Source: Haladaptatus litoreus (lineage in GTDB: Archaea > Halobacteriota > Halobacteria > Halobacteriales > Haladaptataceae). From it: a stretch of 64,000 bases of DNA. The notes under the pieces are model-generated. The model was given only the letters and a program-made list of their open reading frames with translations, made no database searches and was not told the DNA's origin. The DNA is taken from contig NZ_FTNO01000001.1 in the NCBI RefSeq assembly GCF_900156425.1, positions 310,001-374,000 of the forward strand, written 5' to 3'. A program made the position numbers and the translations under genes. Position 1 is the first letter of the stretch, and each line of letters starts with the position of its first letter. Of this stretch, positions 52,702-61,909 are shown piece after piece.

Positions 52702-54275
52702 GTGACGCAGCACAACCCTACCCGAAACACGGCGGAACGAGAAAAATCAACTTCGGCACGAACCGACACGCGGAACACGACACGACGAACCTTCATGCGA
52801 CTCACCGGCGGAACCGCCCTCCTCGGGTTCGCAGGTACCGCGAGTGCAGACCATACGACCGCAGACCCCGTGTCCGGCGCACCAATCCCCAACAATCCGG
52901 GCCAGTACACCTACGCGACGATGGGTCACGGCGGCAATCCAACCGCGACCCTGTACGGGAATTTCAAGTGTCCGTACACGCAGGATTTCGTCCTCAACAA
53001 CTTGGAGGACGTAATTCGGGAGTTCGTGGAACCCGGCCGCCTCGACATCCGCTTCCGCGCGCTGGCCTACGAACCGCCGGGACACTCTTCTCACGGCTCT
53101 TCTTACTACTTCATCTCCGACAGCGACCCTCTCATCTCCGAATCCGCGATGGGCGCGTGGAACGCCGAAGCGGACGAATACTGGGCGTTCTTCCGCGACA
53201 TGTTCGAGAACAAGGTGTCCGGGAACGTCTCTTACGACGACATGCGGGCACGAATGAACCAATCCGACCTCGAAGAGCGGGATACAGCAATCTCGTGGGC
53301 GAAAGACGGCCGGTACGAAGACACCGTCTATCAGACGCGATACGCCGCTGGCGACGACGGCGTGACCTATACACACCGACGTTCGAACTGGACGGCGACA
53401 CGACACCCCCGCACCACGACACGCAGGATATTCTGAACTGGATAGAAAACCGACTGCCCGACGACGGCGGCAGTGGGGGTGGGTCGTCCGGGTCGGCCGG
53501 CGAATCGGGGTCGATAACCACCAGTCAGCCTGACCGGGATGATTGGTTCAGCGAGAGCCTCTCTTCTTCCTACGATTCGCCGACGGTCATCGCCAAATCG
53601 CTGACCTACGACGGTGCCGACCCCGCCCACATCCGGCTACGAAACGTCGGCGATGATGGGTTTCAGTATCGAATCGAGGAGTGGGAGTACGCGGGTGGCC
53701 CGCACACCAGCGAGACGTTCGGCTACGCGGTGCTCGAATCCGGTACGCACTCACTCGACGGCGTGAAGGCCGAATCGGGGACGGTAGAAATCGACGATTC
53801 GTTCCAGTCCGTTTCGTTCCAGCAGGATTTCTCCGCCCGTCCAGTCGTCTTCAGTCAAGCGCAGTCCCGCAGGGGACTGGACGCCGTCGTGACGCGGAAC
53901 GCCGACGTGTCCCGAACCGGAATGCGCGTTCTGCTCAAAGAACAGGACAGCTACGGCGCGCACATGGAGGAAGTGGTCGGCTATCTCGCAGTCGAAGAAG
54001 GATTCGGAACTCTCGGCGGGTCGGCGTTTGAAGCAGGAAGAACGCCAGTCGCCGTTACTGAGGATTGGTACGAAATCTCCTTCGACGGGTCGTACAGCGA
54101 CCCGTCTTTCGTCACCGACATTCAGTCGTACACCGGTTACGACACGGCAGAAATTCGGTATCGGAATCTTACTGGGTCGAGCGTCGAAGTCAAAATCGAA
54201 GAAGAACGAAGTTTGGACGACGAAGTCGCCCACCGAGCCGAGTCGGTTGGGTATTTGGTGTTTGACGGGGCGTGA
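52702..54275 (+). pseudogene. Frameshifted Tat-exported DsbA-like protein fused to three beta-sandwich repeats
   Basis: GTG 52702 is about 28 bases after a TTTATAC box (52671). Twin-arginine signal TTRRTFMRLTGG (residues 27-38), then a thioredoxin/DsbA-like domain with CPYT (Cys90, one Cys only). The frame reads to a stop at 53436, but the essential cis-Pro loop TPTFELDG is in the next frame: ACACAC at 53371-53376 has one CA unit too many; removing it joins GVTYT to PTFELDG. The second frame continues through a Gly/Ser linker and three tandem repeats of about 75 residues (near 53541, 53797 and 54064) of the type FSQAQSRRGLD...VVGYLAVEEG, resembling H-type lectin modules, to 54275. Total about 520 aa if repaired. 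Broken gene or sequencing error. Confidence 0.75.
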
Positions 54276-54290
54276 GCGCCGTCAACCTAG

Positions 54291-54331
54291 CAAATCTTTG
54301 ATTTGTGTTGCTTGACGAATCTTCGGTCAAA
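54291..54331 (+). terminator. Two small hairpins after the broken DsbA-lectin gene
   Basis: CAAATC/GATTTG with a TTT loop at 54291-54305, then TTGAC/GTCAA from about 54313, close to the stop of the interrupted gene. Weak AT-rich stems, so termination is tentative. The remaining 250 bases before 54577 hold no gene; a CTAG is at 54287. Confidence 0.4.
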
Positions 54332-54576
54332 TTGGATTCGCGGGATTTCGAGTTGCGTATTCATCGCCCAATCGACCACAAACGGTGTTCTCGGTGGTAG
54401 TTCTCCGTACTGATTACCACTTAGAGACTCATTAATCGACAGCAGGAGCAGGATCAGAGCTGGTTTTTCACAATCTCTGTTCGTCCACCAACAGACAGGA
54501 ACGGTCGGCCTATCCCCCCGTGCTGCTGGTTAACTGGTCAATAGTAAGGACGACGCGAGTAGAAGAAACAATCGAG

Positions 54577-54702
54577 ATGCCCGAACAGCAGACCGTCCCA
54601 CGGGTCGTTGGCTACTATCGCCGCGGTCGGTACGAGCTCCGAACAGAGGATTCCGTCCACGCGTGGATAAGCGCGGAAAAACCGGTCGACGTACTGCAGT
54701 GA
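54577..54702 (+). CDS. 41-residue haloarchaeal micro-protein (DUF7331-type)
   Basis: 41 aa beginning MPEQQTVPRVVGYYRRGRYELR. Short proteins with the motif VVGYYRxGRYE recur in many haloarchaea and are grouped as DUF7331; no role is known. It sits just before the gluconate dehydratase gene, with an independent TATA box between them. ATG 54577 is the family start; the longer frame from 54520 is noncoding. Confidence 0.7.
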   Translation: MPEQQTVPRVVGYYRRGRYELRTEDSVHAWISAEKPVDVLQ

Positions 54703-54750
54703 GCGACCGATACCATTCAAACTTTTACTCTGGCCTGAGTACTCGGTGGC

Positions 54751-55989
54751 ATGGGACGCGATTATTCCACGCTTCACGACCCGAACGCGGAGTACACCAT
54801 GCGAAATCTCTCCGCCGAGACGATGGGCGCGACGGCGACGCGAAGCGGCGCGCGCGACGTCGAGATTACCGACGTACAGACGACGATGGTGGACGGGAAC
54901 TTCCCGTGGACGCTGGTTCGCGTCTACACCGACGCCGGAATCGTCGGCACGGGTGAGGCCTACTGGGGTGCGGGCGTCCCCGAACTCATCGAACGGATGA
55001 AACCGTTCGTCGTCGGCGAAAATCCGCTCGACATCGACCGACTGTTCGAACACCTCATTCAGAAGATGTCCGGCGAGGGTTCCGTTGAGGGCGTCACGGT
55101 AACCGCGATTTCCGGCATCGAAATCGCCCTGCACGACCTCGCGGGCAAGATTTTGGACATTCCGGCCTACCAACTCCTCGGCGGCAAGTACCGCGACGAA
55201 GTTCGCGTCTACTGCGACTGCCACACCGCGGACGAAGCGGACCCCGAAGCCTGCGCGGACGAGGCTGAGCGCGTGGTCGAAGAACTCGGATACGACGCCC
55301 TGAAGTTCGATTTGGACGTTCCGTCCGGACTCGAAAAAGACCGTGCGAACCGCCACCTTCGCCCCGGCGAAATCCGCCACAAAGCTGAAATCGTGGAGAA
55401 GGTCACCGAGCGCGTCAAAGACCGCGCGGACGTGGCGTTCGACTGCCACTGGACGTTCTCCGCCGGAAGCGCGAAGCGACTCGCACAGTCAATAGAGGAC
55501 TACGACGTGTGGTGGCTCGAAGACCCCGTTCCGCCGGAGAATCTCGAAGTTCAAGAAGAAGTGACGAAATCCACTTCCACGCCGATTACGGTCGGTGAAA
55601 ACCGCTATCGCGTTACGGAGGAACGCCGCCTCATCGAAAACCTCGCCGTGGACATCATCGCGCCCGACCTGCCCAAGGTCGGTGGCATGCGTGAAACCCG
55701 GAAAATCGCCGACGTTGCGAACCAGTACTACGTTCCGGTCGCTATGCACAACGTCTCATCGCCCGTGGCGACGATGGCCAGTGCCCACGTCGGCACCGCG
55801 ATTCCGAACTCGCTGGCGGTGGAGTATCACTCCTACCAACTCGGCTGGTGGGAAGACCTCGTACAAGAGGACGTTATCGAGGATGGCTACATCGAGATTC
55901 CGGAGAAACCGGGACTCGGCATCACGCTCGATATGGATGTCGTAGAAGAGAAGATGGTCGAAGGCGAAACCCTATTTGACGAAGCGTAG
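54751..55989 (+). CDS. gnaD: D-gluconate dehydratase, enolase superfamily (GnaD type)
   Basis: 412 aa mandelate-racemase-type enolase. Removes water from gluconate to give 2-keto-3-deoxygluconate at the head of the haloarchaeal semi-phosphorylated Entner-Doudoroff pathway. AYWGAGVPELIERMKPFVVGENPLDIDRLFEHL, GYDALKFDLDVP (KxD region), the Mg-binding AFDCHWTFS, WWLEDPVPPEN and TVGENRYRV, and the general acid/base His in AMHNVSSPVATM are all in place. TTTTACTC about 28 bases upstream supports ATG 54751 as a leaderless start. Galactonate or xylonate as substrate cannot be excluded. Its product is the substrate of the aldolase at 49519. Confidence 0.84.
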   Translation: MGRDYSTLHDPNAEYTMRNLSAETMGATATRSGARDVEITDVQTTMVDGNFPWTLVRVYTDAGIVGTGEAYWGAGVPELIERMKPFVVGENPLDIDRLFEHLIQKMSGEGSVEGVTVTAISGIEIALHDLAGKILDIPAYQLLGGKYRDEVRVYCDCHTADEADPEACADEAERVVEELGYDALKFDLDVPSGLEKDRANRHLRPGEIRHKAEIVEKVTERVKDRADVAFDCHWTFSAGSAKRLAQSIEDYDVWWLEDPVPPENLEVQEEVTKSTSTPITVGENRYRVTEERRLIENLAVDIIAPDLPKVGGMRETRKIADVANQYYVPVAMHNVSSPVATMASAHVGTAIPNSLAVEYHSYQLGWWEDLVQEDVIEDGYIEIPEKPGLGITLDMDVVEEKMVEGETLFDEA

Positions 55990-56205
55990 CTTCGTCGGGC
56001 CAGCCAAACGCGAACAGATATGCGGAAGATGACTGAACCGTGACAAACGGTGGTTGCGACTGCAATCGCGTCTCACCGACCGACGGTTGTATTTTTGTTT
56101 TCCACCGACAAACGGCAGACATTTTGAATAATACTAACTTTTAGACACTATTTCTCGAATAAGCAGTCACAAAACTTATTCTGTGACGATTCGTTTAAAT
56201 TTTCT

Positions 56206-57861
56206 ATGACCGGAACACATCGGCGGAAGTTCCTCAAAACGACTGGCGCTCTCGGGGCGATGGCCACGGTCGGAATCGGATTCTCACTCACTGCTTTGGG
56301 GGCCGACGAATCCGATGGCTCGTGGCCGATACGTCGCGGGAACGCCGGACGAACCGGGGCAACCGCAGACCGCGGCCCCGGTTCGTCCGTGACGACCGAA
56401 TGGTCGTTCGACATGGGTGGTGGAATGTACGCCAGTGAACCAATCGTCGGCAAGGACAAAGTATATCTGGCGGTGACAACTTCGAACACCCCTTCGACCA
56501 GTGAGGGATATGTCGCCGCCTACGATTTGGCCGGAAACGAGATATGGAGACGGGAGGGGATTTCTCGCCCCGGAACACCCACCCTCGGGGATGGAACCGT
56601 CTACTTTGATACGTTCGGTGCCGAGCTCGCCGACTCGACTGGGTTTTTCGCGCTCGATAGCGAAACCGGCGAAACGAAGTGGCACAAAGCCCCGGCTTCC
56701 GGGTTCGGTGATGCATTGGTCGCTGGCGGGGGATTGTACTGTACCGTGGCCGGAGATGCGTGCGAAATCGACCCCGAAACTGGCGACGTGGTTTGGAAGA
56801 CTGAAAATATCGGTGGTGCGACGTGCTACGCCGACGGAACACTATTTTATAGCGACGGTGTTGCGCTTTCCGCCGAGGATGGCTCCGTCTTGTGGGATGT
56901 GTCCGGAGACGAAGACCGTCTCCAGACTGTTTCCGGCGGGCAGGTGTATAGCGTCAAAACCGACAGAGACACCGGAACAGAGGTTCGAGCGCGGTCGGCA
57001 GACGATGGGTCGATTATGTGGTCGCAGTCGATTGGTATCGATGGATACTGGTGGGGCTCACAGCTCACGTTCGCTGACGGACACGTCTTCTTCCGAGTGG
57101 ACAATACCATACGGGCACTCGACGCAAAAACGGGCGAGGAAGCGTGGACGTACGAAGCGAATGCGGAACTCGCAAGCGACCTGACAGTCGCGGACGATGC
57201 ACTCTATGTCGGTGGGCGGACGACCCCCGAACCGGACGTAGGGATTGCACTCATCATCGCAATCGACACCGCATCCGGCGAACGGAAGTGGCACCATTCG
57301 TTCGGAGAGTGGGAGTTCGATGACACCGGCCCTGCTGCCGGAACACCCGTTATCGCCAACGAGAAGGTGTACACTGCCACGTTCCCGCTTCGGTCAACCA
57401 TCGACTGGATGTACACCGAGTATGCCGATTTTTACGTTCTCGGAGCGGCCGAGTCGAACGAAACGACATCCCAATCGCCCGAGACGACGGATGAGGAGAC
57501 GGCGACGACGAGCGAGGAGGCGACAGCGACAACCGAAGGGACGGAGAGCGAGACGACAACTGAAGGAAGGACGACCACGGACAACGGGACGGCTACCGAA
57601 ACCACGACGAGTGGAAAAACCGAAAGCGGGGGAACGACGCAGACGACCACGGAGAGCACAGGGCAAACGACGACAGAGATGACGTCAGCGACGACCACGG
57701 CACGAACGTCAGGAACGACTTCGTCCGAATTGCCGGGTGGCGAAGGGGGAACCACTACAACTGCAACGGATGGACAACCGGGATTCGGCCTCCTCACCGC
57801 AATCGGTGGACTTGCGGGTGTCGGTGCGTATTTCCGAAATCGAATCGAACGGAACGAGTAA
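56206..57861 (+). CDS. PQQ-type beta-propeller surface protein with PGF-CTERM
   Basis: 551 aa. Tat signal HRRKFLKTTGALGAMATVG, then about 390 residues of beta-propeller blades of the PQQ-binding type (VYLAVTTSN...VAAYDLAGNEIWRREG; LDSETGETKWHKAP; IDPETGDVVWKTE; LDAKTGEEAWTYEA; TASGERKWHHSF). A Thr/Glu-rich linker of about 110 residues follows (residues about 425-535), probably O-glycosylated, and the C-terminus PGFGLLTAIGGLAGVGAYF with basic end RNRIERNE is a PGF-CTERM signal for archaeosortase cleavage and lipid anchoring. Enzymatic quinoprotein activity is not implied; many of these are structural. Confidence 0.87.
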   Translation: MTGTHRRKFLKTTGALGAMATVGIGFSLTALGADESDGSWPIRRGNAGRTGATADRGPGSSVTTEWSFDMGGGMYASEPIVGKDKVYLAVTTSNTPSTSEGYVAAYDLAGNEIWRREGISRPGTPTLGDGTVYFDTFGAELADSTGFFALDSETGETKWHKAPASGFGDALVAGGGLYCTVAGDACEIDPETGDVVWKTENIGGATCYADGTLFYSDGVALSAEDGSVLWDVSGDEDRLQTVSGGQVYSVKTDRDTGTEVRARSADDGSIMWSQSIGIDGYWWGSQLTFADGHVFFRVDNTIRALDAKTGEEAWTYEANAELASDLTVADDALYVGGRTTPEPDVGIALIIAIDTASGERKWHHSFGEWEFDDTGPAAGTPVIANEKVYTATFPLRSTIDWMYTEYADFYVLGAAESNETTSQSPETTDEETATTSEEATATTEGTESETTTEGRTTTDNGTATETTTSGKTESGGTTQTTTESTGQTTTEMTSATTTARTSGTTSSELPGGEGGTTTTATDGQPGFGLLTAIGGLAGVGAYFRNRIERNE

Positions 57862-57883
57862 AAACGACGCGTTCCCAACCTTT

Positions 57884-58246
57884 TCAGGCTCGCAACTGCT
57901 CTCTCACCGTCTCCTTGAACGCGACCAGCACCGCGACGACCGCGAACAGCCACACCACGGTGATTTCCGTGGCTGTCGCGTCCCCGGAAGTTAGTCCGGT
58001 TCCAACGATAGTGTGAACCCCTATCGAGAGCAGGAAGACGAGAAATCCGAAATGCCAGACGCCATCGACGTACAACTCCGAATTGTGCGAAAGGAGGGCG
58101 AATCCGAGCGCCAGCGAGACGGCGATGGCGACCACCGACCATCGCAGGCCAGTTACGCCGAGTGTATCCGCCAGTGGCCCAACGAGGGTGACCAAGGCTA
58201 AATTCAGTGCGAGAGTGACGCTCACGAGACGAAAACCGGAAACCAT
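57884..58246 (-). CDS. Small four-helix membrane protein
   Basis: 120 aa with four hydrophobic helices (LVSVTLALNLALVTLVGPLA, WSVVAIAVSLALGFALL, VWHFGFLVFLLSIGVHTIVG, TEITVVWLFAVVAVLVAF). No recognised domain. Convergent with the PQQ-type protein gene and divergent from the next gene. Haloarchaeal genomes hold many such proteins; no function is suggested. Confidence 0.72.
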   Translation of the reverse strand: MVSGFRLVSVTLALNLALVTLVGPLADTLGVTGLRWSVVAIAVSLALGFALLSHNSELYVDGVWHFGFLVFLLSIGVHTIVGTGLTSGDATATEITVVWLFAVVAVLVAFKETVREQLRA

Positions 58247-58324
58247 GCGCCGAGTTGGTAGGCCCGCCGGATAAGTGTAGCCAAGTAGAGGTTTTTATAG
58301 TATGGCGAACAAATTCAGAAACGA

Positions 58325-58873
58325 ATGAGCCAACCGCGGTTCCACGAGATACAGCGATTCCGGCAGGGATGGCTCTGGGGATTTCTCATCTTCTCGACCA
58401 TTCCAGTCGGCCTGCTGGTCTTTGCCGTGACGATAGACGAAGCAGGCGGTTTCACCCCCGATGCACTCGCAACGTTGGCGGCGGTACTATTCGCACTTTT
58501 CGCGCCGCTGGTACTTTTCTACCGCGCTGGACTCGTCACCGAAGTTCGCGAAGACGGTCTGTACTGCAAGTTCTTCCCCTTCCACCTCCGTTTCCGACGG
58601 ATTCCGTTTTCGGAGATGACGCGCGTCGAACGAGTCAGTTACAGTCCGATGCGTGACTACGGCGGTTGGGGAATCAGGTTCGGCCTCTCGTTCTCTCGTC
58701 GGGGAATCTCGTTAGACGAAAAGGGAGTCGCCTACATCGTCAGCGGAAACGACGGCGTCAAGATCGAACGGGAAGGGAAACGCCCACTGCTCGTCGGGTC
58801 ACAGCGCGCGGACGAACTGCGCCAGACGATTGCGGACACACGACGCTTCGGCGCGGATACCGGAAGCGATTAA
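58325..58873 (+). CDS. Membrane protein with PH-like domain
   Basis: 182 aa. Two N-terminal helices (GWLWGFLIFSTIPVGLLVFAV, ALATLAAVLFALFAPLVLFY) followed by a beta domain (LVTEVREDGLYCKFFPFHLRFRRIPFSEMTRVERV, GWGIRFGLSFSRRGISLDEKG, VAYIVSGNDGVKIER, LLVGSQRADEL), which resembles bacterial PH (bPH) domains that often follow helix pairs. Role unknown, possibly lipid or envelope sensing. The stop overlaps the neighbouring convergent gene by four bases. Confidence 0.8.
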   Translation: MSQPRFHEIQRFRQGWLWGFLIFSTIPVGLLVFAVTIDEAGGFTPDALATLAAVLFALFAPLVLFYRAGLVTEVREDGLYCKFFPFHLRFRRIPFSEMTRVERVSYSPMRDYGGWGIRFGLSFSRRGISLDEKGVAYIVSGNDGVKIEREGKRPLLVGSQRADELRQTIADTRRFGADTGSD

Positions 58874-59484
58874 CAGATGGGTTTCGGGTCGAGTCCCATG
58901 TCAGTCAAGGTGTCGGCGTAGTCGTCGTACGCAATCTGGACGATTTCTTCCGCGATTTTCCGCGCCTCGTCCCAGTCCGAATCGTCCTCACAGCAGGCAG
59001 AAAGCAAGGAAACACCGTCTTCGACGTTCTGCTGGGTATCATCGCGCAAGTCACGAAAGAGATTCGCCCGGTGTTCGTCCGCCCTGTTGACGAAGAAGTT
59101 CACGACTTGAAGCAAGGTTCTGTCGCCGACGAGCGAGCGTCCGACGAGGCCGCCCGCCCGTGAAACGTCGCCGTCCAGTTCGCGGAGTCGTTCGTGCATG
59201 GAATCAATGCCGGATGGTTCGAACTCGTCCAGTTCCGCCACGACGCGCTCGTAGTGGTCGCGTTCTTGTCCTTCCAGTCGGTCGAACAGTCCCCGTTCCG
59301 ACGACTCGGCCCACTCGGAAAACGTCTCTGCCGCGGTGTGTTCGCTTCCCGCGACTGCCGTGAGAACCGTTTTCGGTTCGAGGTCGGCACCCGTGAGCGC
59401 GACGAGCAGTTGTTGGGAGCCGAGACGGTCGAGTTCGGTCGCTTTGGCGTTCCGTACCGAGTCGGCGAAATCGTCTCCGTTCAT
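58870..59484 (-). CDS. Rubrerythrin-like helical protein
   Basis: 204 aa, all helical and acidic: KATELDRLGSQQLLVALTGADLEP, TVLTAVAGSEHTAAETFSEWAES, NFFVNRADEHRANLFRDLRDD. Haloarchaeal proteins of this layout are annotated as rubrerythrin family, but the pairs of EXXH metal motifs of a true di-iron centre are not complete here (only EHTAAE and DEHRANL are seen), so a metal role is uncertain. No rubredoxin-like CxxC tail. Stop overlaps the gene ahead of it on the plus strand. Confidence 0.65.
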   Translation of the reverse strand: MNGDDFADSVRNAKATELDRLGSQQLLVALTGADLEPKTVLTAVAGSEHTAAETFSEWAESSERGLFDRLEGQERDHYERVVAELDEFEPSGIDSMHERLRELDGDVSRAGGLVGRSLVGDRTLLQVVNFFVNRADEHRANLFRDLRDDTQQNVEDGVSLLSACCEDDSDWDEARKIAEEIVQIAYDDYADTLTDMGLDPKPIC

Positions 59485-59586
59485 ATCGGCGAAACGGCGA
59501 GACGGAGCATAACGTTTGGGCGGCGATGGCGAGAGGTCGGGATTCTCGGGCCGACCGTTTTTGCCCTCGAATCGCTTAGCGTACGT

Positions 59587-60726
59587 ATGGAAGACGCTCT
59601 CTCCGCCCGAGAACTGTACGACCGACTTCAGCGCGGCGAGTCGGTTACGGTTCTCGACGTTCGCAACCGTGACGAATACGAAACGTGGCACATCGACGCC
59701 GAAAACACGGTTCAGACCCCCTACGCCGAGTTCATGAGCGCGAAGGTGAAAGATGAGATTTCCGACCTCGCCGAATCCCTCGACCTCGAAGAACCGGTCC
59801 TCGCGGTCTGTCCCCGTGGCGAAGCGAGCGAGCAAGTCGCCGCGATGCTCCGCGAAACCGGCATCGACGCGCGGAATTTGGCCGACGGAATGAACGGTTG
59901 GGCGCGAGTGTACGTCGCCCGCGAACTCCCCACGGAAAGCGAGGACGCCGAAACAGTCCTCCAGTACGAACGCCCGTCCAGTGGTTGTCTGTCCTATCTC
60001 GTCGTTTCGGACAACGAGGCTGCCGTCATCGACCCGCTTCGGGCGTTCGCCGACCGCTATGCCGAAGACGCCCGCGAGTTCGGCGCAGAGCTGAAATACG
60101 CCATCGACACGCACGTCCACGCAGACCACGTGAGCGGCCTCCGCGAGGTCGCAGACGCGACCGACGCAGAGGCAATTCTGTCCGAGGGGGCGCGAAATCG
60201 GGGACTCTCATTCGACGCGAAACTCGTCGAGGATGGCGACGAACTCGCAGTTGGTGAGGAGACACTGACCGCCATCCACGCGCCGGGCCACACCAGCGAG
60301 ATGACGCTGTTTCGCGCCGAAAACACGCTGTTTAGCGCAGATACGCTGTTTCTGGATGGGATTGGGCGGCCAGACCTCGAAGCCGGTTCGGATGGCGCGA
60401 GCGAACTCGCGGACGACCTCTACGACACGCTTCACGAGCGCGTCCTGACGCTTTCGGACGAAACACTCGTCGCGCCGGGTCACGTCCACGCCAAAACGCC
60501 GCTGACAGAAGGCGGAAGTTTCACCGCACCACTGGCGACGGTTTCCGAGTCGGTTTCGCTCCTCTCACTCGACCGCGACGAGTTCGTCGAACGAGTCGCG
60601 GGAGATCTCCCACCACGGCCCGCCAACTACGAGGACATCGTGGCGGTGAATCTCGGAACGGAATCCGTCGAGGAAGAAGCGGCGTTCGAACTCGAACTCG
60701 GGCCGAACAACTGCGCGGTTCAGTAG
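59587..60726 (+). CDS. Rhodanese-MBL fold protein (persulfide dioxygenase-like)
   Basis: 379 aa. N-terminal rhodanese domain, residues 1-110, with the active loop VCPRGEASE; then a metallo-beta-lactamase domain with metal ligands in DTHVHADHVSG, IHAPGHTSEM and SADTLFLDGIGRPDLE, and final His in APGHVHAKTP. This rhodanese-first fusion occurs in persulfide dioxygenases (ETHE1-like) and related sulfur-transfer enzymes that oxidise glutathione or other low-molecular persulfides. The metal residues are intact. Haloarchaea lack glutathione, so the thiol partner would be gamma-glutamylcysteine. ATG 59587 is chosen over a long upstream frame. Confidence 0.9.
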   Translation: MEDALSARELYDRLQRGESVTVLDVRNRDEYETWHIDAENTVQTPYAEFMSAKVKDEISDLAESLDLEEPVLAVCPRGEASEQVAAMLRETGIDARNLADGMNGWARVYVARELPTESEDAETVLQYERPSSGCLSYLVVSDNEAAVIDPLRAFADRYAEDAREFGAELKYAIDTHVHADHVSGLREVADATDAEAILSEGARNRGLSFDAKLVEDGDELAVGEETLTAIHAPGHTSEMTLFRAENTLFSADTLFLDGIGRPDLEAGSDGASELADDLYDTLHERVLTLSDETLVAPGHVHAKTPLTEGGSFTAPLATVSESVSLLSLDRDEFVERVAGDLPPRPANYEDIVAVNLGTESVEEEAAFELELGPNNCAVQ

Positions 60727-60755
60727 GATTTCAACGGCGTTCGGTCAATTTCGAA

Positions 60756-61544
60756 TTATACCGTCGCCGCGCTTCGCCCGGCGACGACGACGTTTACCAC
60801 GGCACCGACGAGCAGGAGGACGCCCGCGAAGTAGAGCCACGTGAGAAAGAGGATAACTCCGGCGAGCGCCCCGTAAACGGGTGCTTTGCTCGCAGCACCA
60901 GCGTAAGCTTGGAAACCAGCCTGAAGAATTAGCCAGCCAATCGCGGCGACGACCGTTCCCGGAATGGCCTCTCGAACCGTCATGCTCACCGGAGGGAGCA
61001 CGTAGTAAAGCGGCAGGAAGACCAGAACGAGGCCGAGGAGCAGGGTGAGAGTGCCAGCAAAGTCGATGAATGGAATCGCCTCGAAAGTGGACGACCGAAT
61101 GACGGCTCCGACGGCAATCATCAGGGCGATTCCGACGGCGACCGCGACGAGCGTCACGAATCCTTTCTTTAGCTGTTCTACGATTCCTGCGTCGGGGTCG
61201 CGCTGGTACACTTCCTCGAATGCGAGGAGCAGTCCTCGAAACAGTTTCAATGCGCTCCAAAGTAGGACGACGACACTCAGGAGGGAGGCGCTGGTTCGCG
61301 CCGAGGAGTTCTGTACCGCCTGTTCGAGGAAGGACGCGCCTTGTTCGGAGAGCAAGCCTTGCGCTTGCTGAACGAGCGCGTTTGCGAACTCCTGTCCGCC
61401 GATGAGTGTCCCGACCGTGAGTGCGAGAAGGGCAAGCGGGAACACCGACACGAAGGCGTAGTACGCGAAACTCGCCGCGAGGAACGTGATGTTGCGCTCT
61501 TGCACGACATCAATGACCGACCGGGCCGTCGTGGTTACGCTCAT
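60756..61544 (-). CDS. YihY/BrkB family membrane protein
   Basis: 262 aa with six membrane helices. ITFLAASFAYYAFVSVFPLALL at the start, LVVLLWSALKLFRGL, FVTLVAVAVGIALMIAVGAVI, PLYYVLPPVSMTVREAIPGTVVAAIGW and FLTWLYFAGVLLLVGA follow the YihY family. Once thought to be ribonuclease BN or virulence factor BrkB, the family is now of unknown transport or envelope function. Convergent with the rhodanese-MBL gene. Confidence 0.92.
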   Translation of the reverse strand: MSVTTTARSVIDVVQERNITFLAASFAYYAFVSVFPLALLALTVGTLIGGQEFANALVQQAQGLLSEQGASFLEQAVQNSSARTSASLLSVVVLLWSALKLFRGLLLAFEEVYQRDPDAGIVEQLKKGFVTLVAVAVGIALMIAVGAVIRSSTFEAIPFIDFAGTLTLLLGLVLVFLPLYYVLPPVSMTVREAIPGTVVAAIGWLILQAGFQAYAGAASKAPVYGALAGVILFLTWLYFAGVLLLVGAVVNVVVAGRSAATV

Positions 61545-61645
61545 AGGTGAAAATGGTCGTCCCTCCTAATGTTTGGTTCGGCTATCTGAATGACGTATTC
61601 GAACCCGTTCGCGAAGAAAAGGAAACTGCGGTCGGATGGATGTTC

Positions 61646-61909
61646 TTACTCGATGCAGATGCACGCCCAGTCCGAGACAGTGTTACCGTCGTCGGTCACG
61701 GGCCGGTCGAGGTCTCCGGAGCCGTCACAGTCGCCGGGGTCGTCGTCGTCCCCGTCGTTGTCACAGTCGTATGAATCGTCGGACGACTACTCGACGTTGT
61801 CATCGACTGCGGTTACGTTAGCGCCTTGGTCCGTGGCGACCGCGACGCCCGCCACGGCAGACATCAGTAGTACCGCTGTCAGCAGGATACTTTTGATTTT
61901 ATGTACCAT
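61646..61909 (-). pseudogene. Small secreted acidic Cys protein with in-frame TAG
   Basis: From ATG 61909: signal peptide MVHKIKSILLTAVLLMSAVA ending in ATDQ, then ANVTAVDDNVE, and a TAG at 61787-61789 as codon 41. The same frame continues without a shift as SSDDSYDCDNDGDDDDPGDC, DGSGDLDRPVTDDGNTVSDW and ACICIE to TAA at 61646-61648. The total would be 87 codons. The continuation keeps Asp-rich and Cys-containing character and stays open, so this looks like a real secreted protein with a nonsense mutation rather than chance. No other homologue could be named. Confidence 0.6.
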
